NCBI GenBank assembly: GCA_017462345.1
Contig: JAFTRI010000013.1
Coordinates: 1-45,963 of the forward strand
Length of the DNA stretch: 45,963 nucleotides
DNA from: Muribaculaceae bacterium
GTDB taxonomy: Bacteria > Bacteroidota > Bacteroidia > Bacteroidales > Muribaculaceae
Direction of reading: 5' to 3'
Notes under the pieces: generated by a model
What the model was told of the DNA's origin: nothing
The model's input: the letters and a program-made list of their open reading frames with translations, nothing else
Databases searched by the model: none
Made by a program: the position numbers and the translations under genes
Shown: positions 33,238 through 43,836 of the stretch, in pieces
How the letters are laid out: each line of letters begins with the position of its first letter
Position numbering within the stretch: the first letter of the stretch is position 1

Positions 33238-35982
33238 ATGTCAACCGATAACAAGAACATTACCGGACTAACCCGGTCACAAGTAGAAGAAAGCCGTATC
33301 AAGCACGGAAACAATATCCTGACACCTCCACCGAAACCATCATTATGGTCACAGTTCCTGGAGCATTTCAACGACCCGCTGATAAAGATTCTCCTCGTCG
33401 CCCTGCTGTTCTCGATCGGGATAGCCTGCTACGAATACTCACTGCCGGAACACGGTTTCAACGTGTTTCTCGAACCGTTAGGCATCTTCATCGCCATAAT
33501 ATTGGCAACCGTGATAGGATTCGTTCTTGAAGTCAATGCCAACAAGAAGTTCGAGATTCTTAACCAGGTCAACGATGACATTCTTGTAAAAGTAATACGC
33601 GACGGTAACGCGACACAGGTCCCCCGCAAGGATATTGTGGTGGGTGACATCGTCATCCTCGAAACAGGCGATGAAGTACCGGCCGACGGTATCCTCACCG
33701 ACAGCGTGGCCCTGAGCATCAACGAGAGCACCCTCACCGGTGAGCCGTTAATCAAGAAATCCCACAAGCCTGAAGAGTTCAAAAACGACGTGACCTATCC
33801 CACCAACCATGCAATGCGCGGGACTACCGTTGTTGAAGGACATGGCACAATGGAAGTCACGACAGTGGGTGATGCAACCGAGTATGGCAAGGTATATGAG
33901 GCTGCCCAGATCGACAACGGGGTCAAAACCCCGCTCACCCTCCAGTTCGAGCGTTTGGGCAAAGTTATCTCATGGTGCAGCTACACAGTGGGAGCTTTAA
34001 TCGTCATCGGACGTCTCTTGTTCTTTGACTGGGGCTCGGCATCTTCAATCGAGACAATCGACTATCTGCTTTCAACCATAATGCTCGCCGTAACCCTCAT
34101 TGTAGTATCAGTCCCCGAAGGGCTGCCCATGAGCGTGACACTGAGCCTCGCGCTGAGCATGCGCCGCATGCTCGCCAGCAACAATCTTGTGCGAAAGATG
34201 CACGCATGCGAGACCATGGGAGCCACAACCGTCATCTGTACCGACAAGACCGGCACACTCACGCGCAACCAGATGCGTGTATACCGTACCAACCTGTATG
34301 CACTCGGTGAAAAGCAACAGCTTGACGACAGCGAAATATCCCGCATAATCTCCGAAGGGATCGCAGTGAACTCCACCGCCTTCCTCGACAACTCCGACGG
34401 AAAAGTGAACGCTCTCGGAAATCCCACCGAAGGGGCTCTGCTGCTATGGCTGTACGATAATGGCATTGACTACCTGAAACTCCGCGAAAACGCTCCGGTC
34501 ATAGCCCAGTTGCCATTTTCAACCGAACGCAAATTCATGGCCACAGTCGTTGAATCTCCGCTCATCAACCGGCGTGTCCTGTACATAAAAGGCGCACCTG
34601 AAATCGTGATGGGAATGTGTAAGGAGATCGCCGGAGGGGAAAAGCCCGAAAATATCACACAACAACTGCTCCGGTACCAGCAACAGGCAATGCGCACATT
34701 AGGGCTTGCATACGCAATACTCGACGACAACGAAACACCGGTACATGACAACACCGTTTCATGCGACAAGCTGGTATTCATCGGGATAACTGCCATATCC
34801 GACCCTGTGCGTGATGACGTGCCCGATGCCATACGCGAAAGTATAAAAGCCGGTATCTCCATTAAGATCGTAACCGGAGATACCCCAGGGACAGCCAAGG
34901 AAATTGGACGCCAAGTCGGTCTTTGGAATGAAAACGACACCGACGAGAACCACATCTCCGGCCCTGACTTTGCTGCATTGAGCGAGGAAGAGGCCGCACA
35001 ACGGGTGAAAAAGCTGAAAATCATGTCTCGCGCACGACCCACTGACAAATCACGGCTTGTACGCCTGCTACAGGAAGGGAATGAAGTGGTAGCCGTCACC
35101 GGCGACGGCACCAATGACGCACCCGCCCTGAACGCCGCACAAGTAGGGCTGTCAATGGGCGACGGGACATCGGTAGCCAAGGAAGCAAGTGACATAACCA
35201 TCATGGACAACTCATTCGCGAGCATAACCAAAGCTGTAATGTGGGGACGCTCGCTATACCAGAATATCCAACGTTTCATCCTGTTCCAGCTTACAGTCAA
35301 CCTTGTTGCATGCCTGACAGTCGTAATCGGAGCATTTACCGGAACGGAATCACCTCTGACCGTAACCCAGATGCTGTGGGTCAACCTCATCATGGACACA
35401 TTCGCGGCTCTTGCTCTCGCCTCGTTGCCTCCAAGCCATGAAGTCATGAAAAAGAAACCCCGACGTTACGATGACTTCATTATCAACCGGCACATGTCAT
35501 GGGGCATAATAGGCTCAAGCGCGCTATTCGTCATCCTGTTATTCGGACTGATACAATATTTCAGGCACTGTGACCTTACCTCCCTATCCCAGTTCAACAT
35601 CGGAGACTTCTTCCGTAGCATCATCTCTTTCAGCTACAATGACGGAGCTTCATTTACTCCATACGAACTGTCTCTGTTCTTCACCACTTTCGTATTCCTC
35701 CAATTCTGGAACCTGTTCAATGCACGCGCATTTGAAAGCGGCCACACCGCATTCCACGACAAGCGCAACAGCAAGATATTTTTCATTACCCTGCTTGCTA
35801 TCGTATGCGGTCAGATAATAATAGTCGAGATAGGAGGTACAATGTTCAATGTCGTTCCAATCAAGACGGCCGACTGGGTTACTGTCATCGCAGCGACATC
35901 TCTCGTCATGATAATCCCGACATTGTTGACACTTGCCGGAAACATTCTCGGAAAATATCTGTCAAAACCGTCCAATAAATAA
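33238..35982 (+). CDS. Calcium-translocating P-type ATPase (PMCA type)
   Basis: This 914-residue P2-type ATPase pumps cations, most likely Ca2+, out of the cytoplasm. It shows the phosphorylation motif CTDKTGTLTRNQM, the actuator TGEP (TGES-like) in STLTGEPL, the hinge GDGTNDAPALN, and the VPEGLPM region of membrane helix 4. I chose ATG 33238 because the frame's upstream start (33181) lies inside the dihydroorotase gene. The N-terminal cation ATPase domain and C-terminal ATPase helices are complete. It follows pyrC by 17 bp and may be cotranscribed with it. Confidence 0.93.
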   Translation: MSTDNKNITGLTRSQVEESRIKHGNNILTPPPKPSLWSQFLEHFNDPLIKILLVALLFSIGIACYEYSLPEHGFNVFLEPLGIFIAIILATVIGFVLEVNANKKFEILNQVNDDILVKVIRDGNATQVPRKDIVVGDIVILETGDEVPADGILTDSVALSINESTLTGEPLIKKSHKPEEFKNDVTYPTNHAMRGTTVVEGHGTMEVTTVGDATEYGKVYEAAQIDNGVKTPLTLQFERLGKVISWCSYTVGALIVIGRLLFFDWGSASSIETIDYLLSTIMLAVTLIVVSVPEGLPMSVTLSLALSMRRMLASNNLVRKMHACETMGATTVICTDKTGTLTRNQMRVYRTNLYALGEKQQLDDSEISRIISEGIAVNSTAFLDNSDGKVNALGNPTEGALLLWLYDNGIDYLKLRENAPVIAQLPFSTERKFMATVVESPLINRRVLYIKGAPEIVMGMCKEIAGGEKPENITQQLLRYQQQAMRTLGLAYAILDDNETPVHDNTVSCDKLVFIGITAISDPVRDDVPDAIRESIKAGISIKIVTGDTPGTAKEIGRQVGLWNENDTDENHISGPDFAALSEEEAAQRVKKLKIMSRARPTDKSRLVRLLQEGNEVVAVTGDGTNDAPALNAAQVGLSMGDGTSVAKEASDITIMDNSFASITKAVMWGRSLYQNIQRFILFQLTVNLVACLTVVIGAFTGTESPLTVTQMLWVNLIMDTFAALALASLPPSHEVMKKKPRRYDDFIINRHMSWGIIGSSALFVILLFGLIQYFRHCDLTSLSQFNIGDFFRSIISFSYNDGASFTPYELSLFFTTFVFLQFWNLFNARAFESGHTAFHDKRNSKIFFITLLAIVCGQIIIVEIGGTMFNVVPIKTADWVTVIAATSLVMIIPTLLTLAGNILGKYLSKPSNK

Positions 35983-35992
35983 CAATTATTCT

Positions 35993-36000
35993 TATCTTTG
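35993..36000 (+). promoter_or_regulatory. Promoter -7 element for korAB
   Basis: TATCTTTG matches TAnnTTTG exactly and lies 48 bp upstream of the korA start codon. Confidence 0.7.
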
Positions 36001-36048
36001 CCCCATCAACCGACAATTTGATAAATTTACATACATAAATACAGAATT

Positions 36049-37899
36049 ATGTTAGAAAAACCAAATATCAAAGTACTCGACAAGGTAGTTGTAAGGTTCT
36101 CCGGTGACTCCGGTGACGGAATGCAGCTTGCCGGGAACATTTTCACTAATGTCTCGGCCGGAGTGGGAAACCAAGTCTCGACATTCCCCGACTATCCTGC
36201 TGAGATACGCGCACCGCAAGGCTCACTCAGCGGTGTATCGGGATTCCAGGTAAGTGTCGGCACCGGAGTACACACTCCGGGAGATCAGGCCGACGTGCTT
36301 GTGGCAATGAACCCGGCCGCGCTGAAACGCAACGTGAATGTGCTTAAACAGGGGGGAGTTATCATTGTCGACATCGACTCCTTCAAGGAAGCCGACCTGA
36401 AAAAAGCACTGTTCAATACCGGCGAGCCTTTCAAGGAACTCGGAATCACTTCCCAAGTAGTGGAAGTCCCTGTCACGTCCATGACCAAAGCAGCACTGGC
36501 CGACAGCGGACTTGACAATAAGTCGGTACTTAAATGCCGCAACATTTTTGCGCTCGGACTCGTATGCTGGCTGTTTGACCGCCCGCTCGAAAGCGCATTA
36601 CACCACCTGAAAACTAAATTTGCCAAGAAACCGGCCATATACGAGGCCAACGCAAAGGTTATACAGGCAGGATATGACTACGGTCACAACATTCACGCTT
36701 CAGTATCAACCTACCGCATCGAATCCGAAGAGATCCGAGCCGGACACTATACCGACATCAACGGGAACACAGCCACCGCATGGGGACTTATCATGGCATC
36801 GGAAAAATCCGGTCGTCCATTATTCCTTGGAAGCTACCCCATCACACCCGCTACCGACATACTGCATGAACTTGCAAAGCGCAAGGATCTGGGGGTAAAG
36901 GCGTGCCAGATGGAAGACGAGATTGCCGGCGTTTGCTCGGCTATCGGGGCATCATTTGCAGGAAACCTTGCCGTCACATCCACATCAGGTCCCGGTCTTG
37001 CCCTCAAGAGCGAGGGAATAGGTCTTGCCGTAATGGCCGAGATTCCGCTCGTTATCATCGACGTTCAACGTGGAGGACCGTCGACAGGTCTCCCCACAAA
37101 GACCGAACAGACCGACTTGCTACAGGCTCTCTATGGACGTAACGGAGAATCACCGCTCGCGGTTGTCGCTCCGGCATCACCCACCGACTGCTTCACCATG
37201 GCATTTGAGGCTGCCCGCATCGCAATCGAGCACATGACACCGGTAATACTGCTTTCCGATGCATTCATCGGAAACGGGTCATCGGCTTGGCGCATACCCG
37301 ACACCGATGAATATCCCGAAATACGTCCAAACTATCTTCCGAAGAATATGATGGACGGGAGCTGGAAACCCTACAAGCGCAATGAGGACACCAAAGTCCG
37401 TTATTGGGCAATTCCGGGAACGGAAGGATGCACCCACCGCCTTGGAGGACTTGAGAAAGACTATGACACTGGGGCAATATCCACCGATCCGGTCAACCAT
37501 GAGAGAATGGTTTACACCCGAAAGGATAAAATCGAACGTATTGCCGGAAACATCCCCGAACTTGAAGTGCTCTGCGACAAGGATGCCGACACACTGCTCA
37601 TAGGATGGGGAGGGACTTACGGGCATCTCTACACCGCAGCCGAAGAGATGAACAAGAACGGGAATAAGCTGGCATTCGCCCATTTCCGCTACATAAACCC
37701 GTTACCACGCAACACTCGCGAGATTCTGACAAAATACCGTAAAGTCATTGTAGCAGAACTTAACACAGGCCAATTTGCCGACTATCTGCAGGCACGGTTC
37801 CCCGAAGTCAGAATCGAACGCATCAACAAGGTTCAGGGTCAGCCGTTCCTCGTTAAAGAAGTGATAGATGGTGTAACTAAAATCATGGAAGGTAAATAA
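36049..37899 (+). CDS. korA: 2-oxoacid:ferredoxin oxidoreductase, fused gamma-alpha subunit
   Basis: The 616-residue protein joins the gamma domain (about residues 1-200, with RFSGDSGDGMQLAGNI and FPDYPAEIRAPQGSL) to the alpha domain (about 230-616, with GSYPITPATDILHEL and STSGPGLALKSEGIGLA). Together with the beta subunit it oxidises a 2-oxoacid, most likely 2-oxoglutarate, to the acyl-CoA and reduces ferredoxin. The alpha-type sequence around QRGGPSTGLPTKTEQTDL matches the 2-oxoglutarate/2-oxoacid type. The beta gene starts 2 bp after its stop, so the two form one unit. Confidence 0.94.
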   Translation: MLEKPNIKVLDKVVVRFSGDSGDGMQLAGNIFTNVSAGVGNQVSTFPDYPAEIRAPQGSLSGVSGFQVSVGTGVHTPGDQADVLVAMNPAALKRNVNVLKQGGVIIVDIDSFKEADLKKALFNTGEPFKELGITSQVVEVPVTSMTKAALADSGLDNKSVLKCRNIFALGLVCWLFDRPLESALHHLKTKFAKKPAIYEANAKVIQAGYDYGHNIHASVSTYRIESEEIRAGHYTDINGNTATAWGLIMASEKSGRPLFLGSYPITPATDILHELAKRKDLGVKACQMEDEIAGVCSAIGASFAGNLAVTSTSGPGLALKSEGIGLAVMAEIPLVIIDVQRGGPSTGLPTKTEQTDLLQALYGRNGESPLAVVAPASPTDCFTMAFEAARIAIEHMTPVILLSDAFIGNGSSAWRIPDTDEYPEIRPNYLPKNMMDGSWKPYKRNEDTKVRYWAIPGTEGCTHRLGGLEKDYDTGAISTDPVNHERMVYTRKDKIERIAGNIPELEVLCDKDADTLLIGWGGTYGHLYTAAEEMNKNGNKLAFAHFRYINPLPRNTREILTKYRKVIVAELNTGQFADYLQARFPEVRIERINKVQGQPFLVKEVIDGVTKIMEGK

Positions 37900-37901
37900 T
37901 C

Positions 37902-38915
37902 ATGGAAGAGACCAAATATACAGCAGCCAACTATAAGAGCGACCAGTCAGTACGCTGGTGTCCCGGATGCGGTGACCATGCCATACTCAACTCGCTTCAC
38001 AAGGCGATGGCGACCATAGGGGTAGCGCCACACATGACAGCCGTAATATCAGGCATAGGATGCAGCTCCCGCCTCCCCTACTACATGAACACCTACGGTT
38101 TCCACACTATCCACGGACGTGCAGCGGCAATAGCCACAGGCTTCAAGGTGGCCAATCCACAGATGACAGTATGGCAGATTTCCGGTGACGGTGACGGACT
38201 CGCTATCGGAGGCAACCACTTTATTCATGCCGTCCGCCGAAACATAGACATAAACCTGTTACTGTTCAACAACAAGATTTACGGATTGACCAAAGGCCAA
38301 TACTCCCCTACAAGCGAACGCGGATTCATATCAAAATCATCCCCATACGGGACAACCGAAGACCCGTTCATCCCTGCCGAACTTGTTTTCGGGGCTCGCG
38401 GTAACTTCTTCGCAAGAAGCATTGACGTCGACCTGACAACCTCTCAGGAAGTACTTGTGGCGGCAGCACGGCACAAAGGCACTTCAGTGGTGGAAATGTT
38501 ACAGAACTGCGTCATCTTCAACAACGGCATACACAATCACATCACCGACAAGGACTTCCGTGCTGAACGCACAATACACCTGCGCCATGGCGAAAAGATG
38601 ATTTTTGGAAAAGACAGCAACAAAGGCCTTGTACGTGACGGATTCCTGCTCAAAGCCGTGAAAATAGGCAAGGACGGATATACCATCGACGATGTACTCG
38701 TCCATGATGCACACTGCCAAAGCAACTTCCTGCATCAGCAACTCGCCATGATGGACGGATATGACCTGCCGCTTGCAATCGGTGTCATACGCGATGTCGA
38801 AGGACTCACCTATAATGAGGAGATAGACCATCAGGTTGCCGAAGTACGGGAACGCAAAGGTTTCTCAAGCCTTCGCGACATGATTCTTGCTGGCGAGACT
38901 TGGGAGGTAAAATAA
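37902..38915 (+). CDS. korB: 2-oxoacid:ferredoxin oxidoreductase beta subunit
   Basis: The 337-residue protein binds thiamine diphosphate. Visible features are RWCPGCGDHAILNSL, ISGIGCSSRLPYYM, HTIHGRAAAIATG, and the thiamine motif GDGDGLAIGGNHFIHAVRRN with LLLFNNKIYGLTKGQ following. It completes the korA-encoded enzyme. Its fusion partner is absent and the length is normal. A terminator lies 22 bp after its stop. Confidence 0.95.
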   Translation: MEETKYTAANYKSDQSVRWCPGCGDHAILNSLHKAMATIGVAPHMTAVISGIGCSSRLPYYMNTYGFHTIHGRAAAIATGFKVANPQMTVWQISGDGDGLAIGGNHFIHAVRRNIDINLLLFNNKIYGLTKGQYSPTSERGFISKSSPYGTTEDPFIPAELVFGARGNFFARSIDVDLTTSQEVLVAAARHKGTSVVEMLQNCVIFNNGIHNHITDKDFRAERTIHLRHGEKMIFGKDSNKGLVRDGFLLKAVKIGKDGYTIDDVLVHDAHCQSNFLHQQLAMMDGYDLPLAIGVIRDVEGLTYNEEIDHQVAEVRERKGFSSLRDMILAGETWEVK

Positions 38916-38937
38916 TATCCCATATCCAGATTACACA

Positions 38938-38976
38938 ACGGAGGGCAACACTGCATGGCAAGTGTCCTCCGTTTTT
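38938..38976 (+). terminator. Intrinsic terminator after korAB
   Basis: ACGGAGG with CAACACT pairs with AGTGT and CCTCCGT, followed by six T. Confidence 0.88.
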
Positions 38977-39017
38977 TCATGCCGGACATTATCAACCGCA
39001 ATTACGATTTAATTGTT

Positions 39018-39025
39018 TATATTTG
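39018..39025 (+). promoter_or_regulatory. Promoter -7 element for cdd
   Basis: TATATTTG matches TAnnTTTG. It overlaps the upstream TTG at 39013 in the same frame, so ATG 39043 is the true start. Confidence 0.65.
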
Positions 39026-39042
39026 TACAAAATAGTACAATC

Positions 39043-39516
39043 ATGAAAGACCTGAAAATTATAACCCCCATTAAAGTGGCGACCTACAATGAGCTTGACC
39101 CGCAAGAACAGCATCTAATCAGTTTGGCACGTGAAGCCACTCACCGCTCCTACGCCCCCTACAGCCATTTCAACGTAGGCGCAGCCATCCTGCTGGACAA
39201 TGGGGAAATTATAACCGGCTCCAATCAGGAAAACGCCGCGTTCTCATCAGGCACATGCGCCGAACGCTCGGCATGCTTCTATGCCCACGCCCGCTATCCC
39301 GAAGCCGGTTTTACAGCAATTGCAATCGCGGCACGCGACACTACCGGAGAAGAAGTGACGCAACCCATCTCTCCATGTGGCAGTTGCCGGCAATCGCTGC
39401 TTGAATATGAGACGTTAGCTGGAAGAGACGTGAAAATATACCTTGCAGGGAGTAACGGGATATACATCCTGCCATCGGTCAAATCATTGCTTCCTCTTGC
39501 TTTCGCGGAATTTTAG
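39043..39516 (+). CDS. cdd: Cytidine deaminase
   Basis: The 157-residue protein hydrolyses cytidine and deoxycytidine to uridine forms in pyrimidine salvage. The zinc site is seen in CAERSACFYA (Cys and Glu of the C-A-E motif) and in PCGSCRQSLLEY. A substrate-binding YAPYSHFNVGAAIL and the ENAAFSSGTCAERSA stretch match the tetrameric, single-domain type. I placed the start at ATG 39043; the longer form from TTG 39013 would overlap the promoter element. The next gene is convergent, with its stop codon only two bases away. Confidence 0.94.
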   Translation: MKDLKIITPIKVATYNELDPQEQHLISLAREATHRSYAPYSHFNVGAAILLDNGEIITGSNQENAAFSSGTCAERSACFYAHARYPEAGFTAIAIAARDTTGEEVTQPISPCGSCRQSLLEYETLAGRDVKIYLAGSNGIYILPSVKSLLPLAFAEF

Positions 39517-39518
39517 GC

Positions 39519-42314
39519 TCATCTCGGCGGACGACCACCCATAGGTCCACGACGCATAAAGCCGTCATTCTTGCTTTCAGGCGTTCCGCCTTTCCCGAAC
39601 GTATTGAACTTATACGCAAACGTCACCATAAAATAGCGCGTGAGTGCATTATAATTTATATCGTCGATATAGTTGGCGGTTACAGTACGTCGTATATTCG
39701 ATTTCTGTTGTAACAGGTCATATACCTTGACCGCAACCGTTGCAGACCTTCCTTTGAGGAACTGATATGACACCTGAGCATTCCACAGCCACTGTTTGGT
39801 GTCATATCCTGCCGAATAGCCCTCAGTTGCCGAAAATGACACATCGGTATTGAACGACAGGCCGAAAGGTGTATAATACGCCCCGTTAAAGCGTCCGCCG
39901 TATGTGTGCACATCACGGTTAGAACCTGTCTGGACCGAATTCCGGGTTGTCTGCAAGTTATAGAACGGGCGTAATTCAAGTTCCACATTATCAGGACGGA
40001 AAGCGATTGAGAATGATTCACTGACCATAAATGCCCCGCTACGGTTGCGCTTACCGTTATTATACCCTACTGTCGCACTGTAATTAGTGAAGATATTATT
40101 TGTGAATTGCCAACTCTTGTTCCTGAATGGCATCGACACCATGTTCATCAACCTTGCGTTCCACACTCCGTTGACATTGGTATATGTCGTGACCTGACCA
40201 CCGGTTTCCGGATTGAACGATGTACGGGAAATAATACTGTTCTGTGCTACCTGTGCATCGGCCATAACCATTATCGACCGCTGGGCTTCAGGATTGAAAT
40301 CCTGAAATCGCAACCTCACATTATGGGTGAATGTCGGGTCAAGATCCGGGTTTCCGACCACGATACGCAAGGGGTCGGACGTGTCGGCTACCGGCTGCAA
40401 CTGCGTCATCGACGGTTCTGATGTGCGTCCGCGGTAATTTACATTTATCGAACGGTTCTTGCCCAACTTGTAGCGATAGCGCAGATAGGGGGCATAATTC
40501 CACACCCACCGTGTAGGGATATTGCGCCTGGAGTTTATCAGATCCCTGCTGCGGGACATCGACGGCGTAAATGACACTCCCACATCGACCGTATAGGTTT
40601 TCCTTACCTGTTTGAAACCCAAGCGTATATCCTGATTGAAGAAATTATTGCGGAAACTGTTGCTCAAGGTATCATTGAACAGCTGCCCGCTATAGTCAAT
40701 AACCGGAATACCGTCCATATTCCCCTCGGGGAAATATACCGGGTGGTCATAGACAAGCCTGTCGGCATTGTTCCACTTGTACTGCACCCTGTAGGAAAAT
40801 GTAAGGAAACGTCCGTTCTTCACATCCCCTAACGGCTCAGTCCAAGTGGCACGCGCCTGCACCATGTTGCTCCACGTGTAATTATCGGTGAACTGGTCAA
40901 GCACATCTATCGAGTCGAGCAGAAAAAACTGGTTGAACGCGTATGAGTTCTGGTCTTCGGTAACGTTGCTCAGATTGTACCTCAACTGTAATGAATAAGA
41001 TCGGCCGGGACGGCTACGGAATTTGTGGTTATATACCAGTTCACCGCCAAATTCAAATGAATTCCCGTCAGAGTCCCCACGATTGAAACTGCGGTTTACC
41101 TTATCTCCTGTCCCGGCAAGCGTAAGCGTTGAATCGACACTTTCCGAATCGTTCATGTTCACCGAGAATTTCGGGCGGAATTCAATGACATTAAACGAGT
41201 CTATATCCCATTTTATCCGGAAATCCCCCCGTATGTTATGACCCTTGTCCCGAGTATCCTTTCCGGTCTTGGCAAAGGATGTGGAGTCAGTGAACAGGTA
41301 TTGGCGTTCCTGGGTCGTGCGCGTGTCCTTGTCGCTGTGGCTGTACATCACGTCACCGCCGGCACGGAACTTGTCATCTTTGCCTACATTGAAATTAACG
41401 CCGAATGATTGCGATGAATTTATACCGTTATCACCGCCGAACCGGCGGAAACGCTGGCCGTTACCGTCAGTGAAGCCAAGTTCGTTTATGTTGTTGGCAT
41501 TCCCGAGAAAAGTTATCTGATTGTCATTCCAGAACCGGTTGACATTGAATGACGCCTTATACCGGTCATCCGTTCCATAACCCGCCTCTGCATGGCCGAA
41601 CCACCCGTTCTTCATCCCCTTTTTCACGGTAAGGTTTATAACCGTCTCATCCTCCCCGTCATCGACTCCGGTCAGGCGTGCCAGATCACTCTTGCGGTCC
41701 ACTACCTGAAGTTTGTCCACCATCTCGACCGGCAGATTCTTGGAAGCGACCTTGGGGTCATCCGAGAAAAATTCCTTCCCGTCAATAAGTATCTTCGTCA
41801 CCTCTTTCCCGTTGGCGGTAATTTTTCCGTCAGAGTCCACCTCTACCCCCGGCAGACGTTTCAACAGGTCTTCAACCACAGCATTAGGCTGCGTCTTATA
41901 GGAATCGGCATTAAATTCCACCGTATCCTCCATCACCTTTACCTGAGTCTTGACCCCCACGACGGTTGTCTCTCCGAGCATGACCGATGACTCGCCCATG
42001 ACTATCGGCTTCACCCTCACGGGATCATCCCCAACCGTGACATTGGAATACGCCGTATTGTAACCGATATACGTACATTGTACAATATATTTCCCCGGAT
42101 TCACTCCACTTATCCTGAAACGTCCGCGGGAATCGGCAGTTGTCCCCTTTACGAATGCACTGTCCCGCGCACTCAGCAATTTGACGGTAGCCTCCACAAG
42201 CGGCTCCCCAGCACTGTCATTGACACGGCCGCTGACAACAGAAGCATCAATCGAACCGATTGATGCTAAATTTACCAATACCCATATTACAAGGTAACGA
42301 ATACAAACCTTCAT
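39519..42314 (-). CDS. TonB-dependent-receptor-like outer-membrane protein (OMP_b-brl_3 type)
   Basis: The 931-residue protein begins with a signal peptide (to about residue 24), then a carboxypeptidase-like regulatory domain (VVSGRVNDSAGEPLVEATV), then a plug-type domain (about 115-230; VMEDTVEFNADSYKTQPNAV, LLKRLPGVEVDSDGKI, ILIDGKEFF), and a long beta-barrel (about 240-900) rich in alternating aromatic residues. The barrel is of the outer-membrane beta-barrel family 3 type, common in Bacteroidetes and not paired with SusD. No SusD gene is near, so it is not a glycan-uptake locus. The tail is glycine- and arginine-rich (MRRGPMGGRPPR). The ligand is unknown. Confidence 0.9.
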   Translation of the reverse strand: MKVCIRYLVIWVLVNLASIGSIDASVVSGRVNDSAGEPLVEATVKLLSARDSAFVKGTTADSRGRFRISGVNPGKYIVQCTYIGYNTAYSNVTVGDDPVRVKPIVMGESSVMLGETTVVGVKTQVKVMEDTVEFNADSYKTQPNAVVEDLLKRLPGVEVDSDGKITANGKEVTKILIDGKEFFSDDPKVASKNLPVEMVDKLQVVDRKSDLARLTGVDDGEDETVINLTVKKGMKNGWFGHAEAGYGTDDRYKASFNVNRFWNDNQITFLGNANNINELGFTDGNGQRFRRFGGDNGINSSQSFGVNFNVGKDDKFRAGGDVMYSHSDKDTRTTQERQYLFTDSTSFAKTGKDTRDKGHNIRGDFRIKWDIDSFNVIEFRPKFSVNMNDSESVDSTLTLAGTGDKVNRSFNRGDSDGNSFEFGGELVYNHKFRSRPGRSYSLQLRYNLSNVTEDQNSYAFNQFFLLDSIDVLDQFTDNYTWSNMVQARATWTEPLGDVKNGRFLTFSYRVQYKWNNADRLVYDHPVYFPEGNMDGIPVIDYSGQLFNDTLSNSFRNNFFNQDIRLGFKQVRKTYTVDVGVSFTPSMSRSRDLINSRRNIPTRWVWNYAPYLRYRYKLGKNRSINVNYRGRTSEPSMTQLQPVADTSDPLRIVVGNPDLDPTFTHNVRLRFQDFNPEAQRSIMVMADAQVAQNSIISRTSFNPETGGQVTTYTNVNGVWNARLMNMVSMPFRNKSWQFTNNIFTNYSATVGYNNGKRNRSGAFMVSESFSIAFRPDNVELELRPFYNLQTTRNSVQTGSNRDVHTYGGRFNGAYYTPFGLSFNTDVSFSATEGYSAGYDTKQWLWNAQVSYQFLKGRSATVAVKVYDLLQQKSNIRRTVTANYIDDINYNALTRYFMVTFAYKFNTFGKGGTPESKNDGFMRRGPMGGRPPR

Positions 42315-42396
42315 CTTTTTTCCTTTAATCCGCGTTAATAGACTTGTCGCGATGCAAAAGGTTTAACCGTTCTTGAAATTTTTTCGGAAAAATGCA

Positions 42397-43584
42397 TTAA
42401 TCTTCCATCACATCCTCCTCAATTGAGAAATCGTCGTCATCGGGAAGATCAGCATCAAAGTCGTCAGCCTCCACATCTTCGGCATCAGCCTTACCGCTTG
42501 ATTTAAGCTTGGGTTTCTTCTTTGACTTGCGCGTGCCATTGGCTTCCGCATCCTTTAATGCCAGCATTATTTTGGATTCAAGCTCCTCGGCAAGTTCAGG
42601 ATTGTCGGCAATCATACGTTTGGCGGCATCCCTGCCCTGCGCAATTTTGCTGCCGTTGTAGCTGAACCATGAACCGCTCTTATTTATTATATCGAATTCC
42701 ACTCCGAGATCGATTATTTCACCTGTTTTCGAGATCCCCTCTCCAAACATGATGTCAAACTCGGCACGACGGAATGGGGGGGCAACCTTATTCTTGACAA
42801 CCTTGACCTTGGCAAGACGTCCGAGTATCTCATCACCGGCCTTTATCGCAGTACCCGGGCGTATCTCCACCCTCACCGAGGCATAGAACTTCAGCGCATT
42901 ACCGCCGGTAGTGGTTTCCGACGGGCCCCACATAGCACCGATTTTTTCACGAAGCTGATTGATGAAGATACACGTCGTATTGGTACGGGCGATTGTTCCG
43001 GTCAGTTTGCGCATCGCCTGGGACATAAGCCGCGCCTGCAGCCCCATATTACGATCCCCCATATCCCCTTCTATCTCGCTCTTGGGTGTCAATGCCGCAA
43101 CCGAGTCCACGACAATTATGTCAATCGCTGACGAACGGATGAGCTGTTCTGCGATTTCAAGTGCCTGCTCTCCATTATCGGGCTGTGAGATAAGAAGGTT
43201 ATTCACATCCACACCCAGTTTCTCGGCATAGAAACGGTCAAAGGCATGTTCGGCATCTATCATCGCTGCAATACCTCCGGCTTTCTGTGCCTCGGCTATC
43301 GCATGGATCGCAAGCGTGGTCTTACCCGACGATTCAGGCCCGAATATCTCAATGATACGGCCTCGCGGGAATCCGCCCACTCCAAGGGCAAAATTAAGCC
43401 CTATCGAGCCGGTTGAGATAACCTCTACATCCTCTACCTTCTCATCACCGAGTTTCATGACAGCCCCGCGACCGTAACTTTTCTCGATTTTGGCCATTGC
43501 ATTGCTCAAGGCATTCAATTTGGCCACACGCGGATCTTCATTCTTTTCCGCACTTTTCTTTATTGTCGTCTTTTTCTTTTCCAT
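42397..43584 (-). CDS. recA: Recombinase RecA
   Basis: The 395-residue protein drives homologous pairing and the SOS response. Walker A is GPESSGKT (82-89), with [18 protein letters not shown] and the DNA-binding loops at [19 protein letters not shown] and [15 protein letters not shown]. It is longer than E. coli RecA (about 350) because of a lysine-rich linker and a very acidic C-terminal tail ([18 protein letters not shown]), a known regulatory feature that limits DNA access. A -7 element lies 59 bp upstream on the minus strand. Confidence 0.97.
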   Translation of the reverse strand: MEKKKTTIKKSAEKNEDPRVAKLNALSNAMAKIEKSYGRGAVMKLGDEKVEDVEVISTGSIGLNFALGVGGFPRGRIIEIFGPESSGKTTLAIHAIAEAQKAGGIAAMIDAEHAFDRFYAEKLGVDVNNLLISQPDNGEQALEIAEQLIRSSAIDIIVVDSVAALTPKSEIEGDMGDRNMGLQARLMSQAMRKLTGTIARTNTTCIFINQLREKIGAMWGPSETTTGGNALKFYASVRVEIRPGTAIKAGDEILGRLAKVKVVKNKVAPPFRRAEFDIMFGEGISKTGEIIDLGVEFDIINKSGSWFSYNGSKIAQGRDAAKRMIADNPELAEELESKIMLALKDAEANGTRKSKKKPKLKSSGKADAEDVEADDFDADLPDDDDFSIEEDVMED

Positions 43585-43643
43585 ACTTGTTGGCTTGTTT
43601 TGGTATTTAGACTGTTATTCATTGCCACATTTCAATGACGATA

Positions 43644-43651
43644 CAAAGATA
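43644..43651 (-). promoter_or_regulatory. Promoter -7 element for recA
   Basis: Minus-strand TATCTTTG matches TAnnTTTG. No LexA-type palindrome was recognised around it. Confidence 0.6.
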
Positions 43652-43799
43652 CACATACCCGTGGGCAACATTATGCAACATCAATGTTAAACATCCATTC
43701 CGTCGAACTTTTTTATTCCTGCCGTGTTTTATAGGTACATAGCAAGATTACTTTTTCCATTGCAAGAAATGTGATAATGATTGGTTTATTATTTAGGCG

Positions 43800-43824
43800 A
43801 GGAGACACTGTGAAAGCGTCTCCC
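43800..43824 (-). terminator. Possible hairpin after mscL
   Basis: GGAGAC and GTCTCC repeats around a TGTGAAAG-type loop form a short hairpin just beyond the mscL stop codon on the minus strand. The following T-content is low in that direction, so termination is uncertain. Confidence 0.35.
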
Positions 43825-43836
43825 CGTTATTTTTTG

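Noticed and set aside
34470-35447. Long minus-strand open frame opposite the P-type ATPase
   Set aside because: It mirrors a well-conserved ATPase and its translation is serine- and arginine-rich without motifs.
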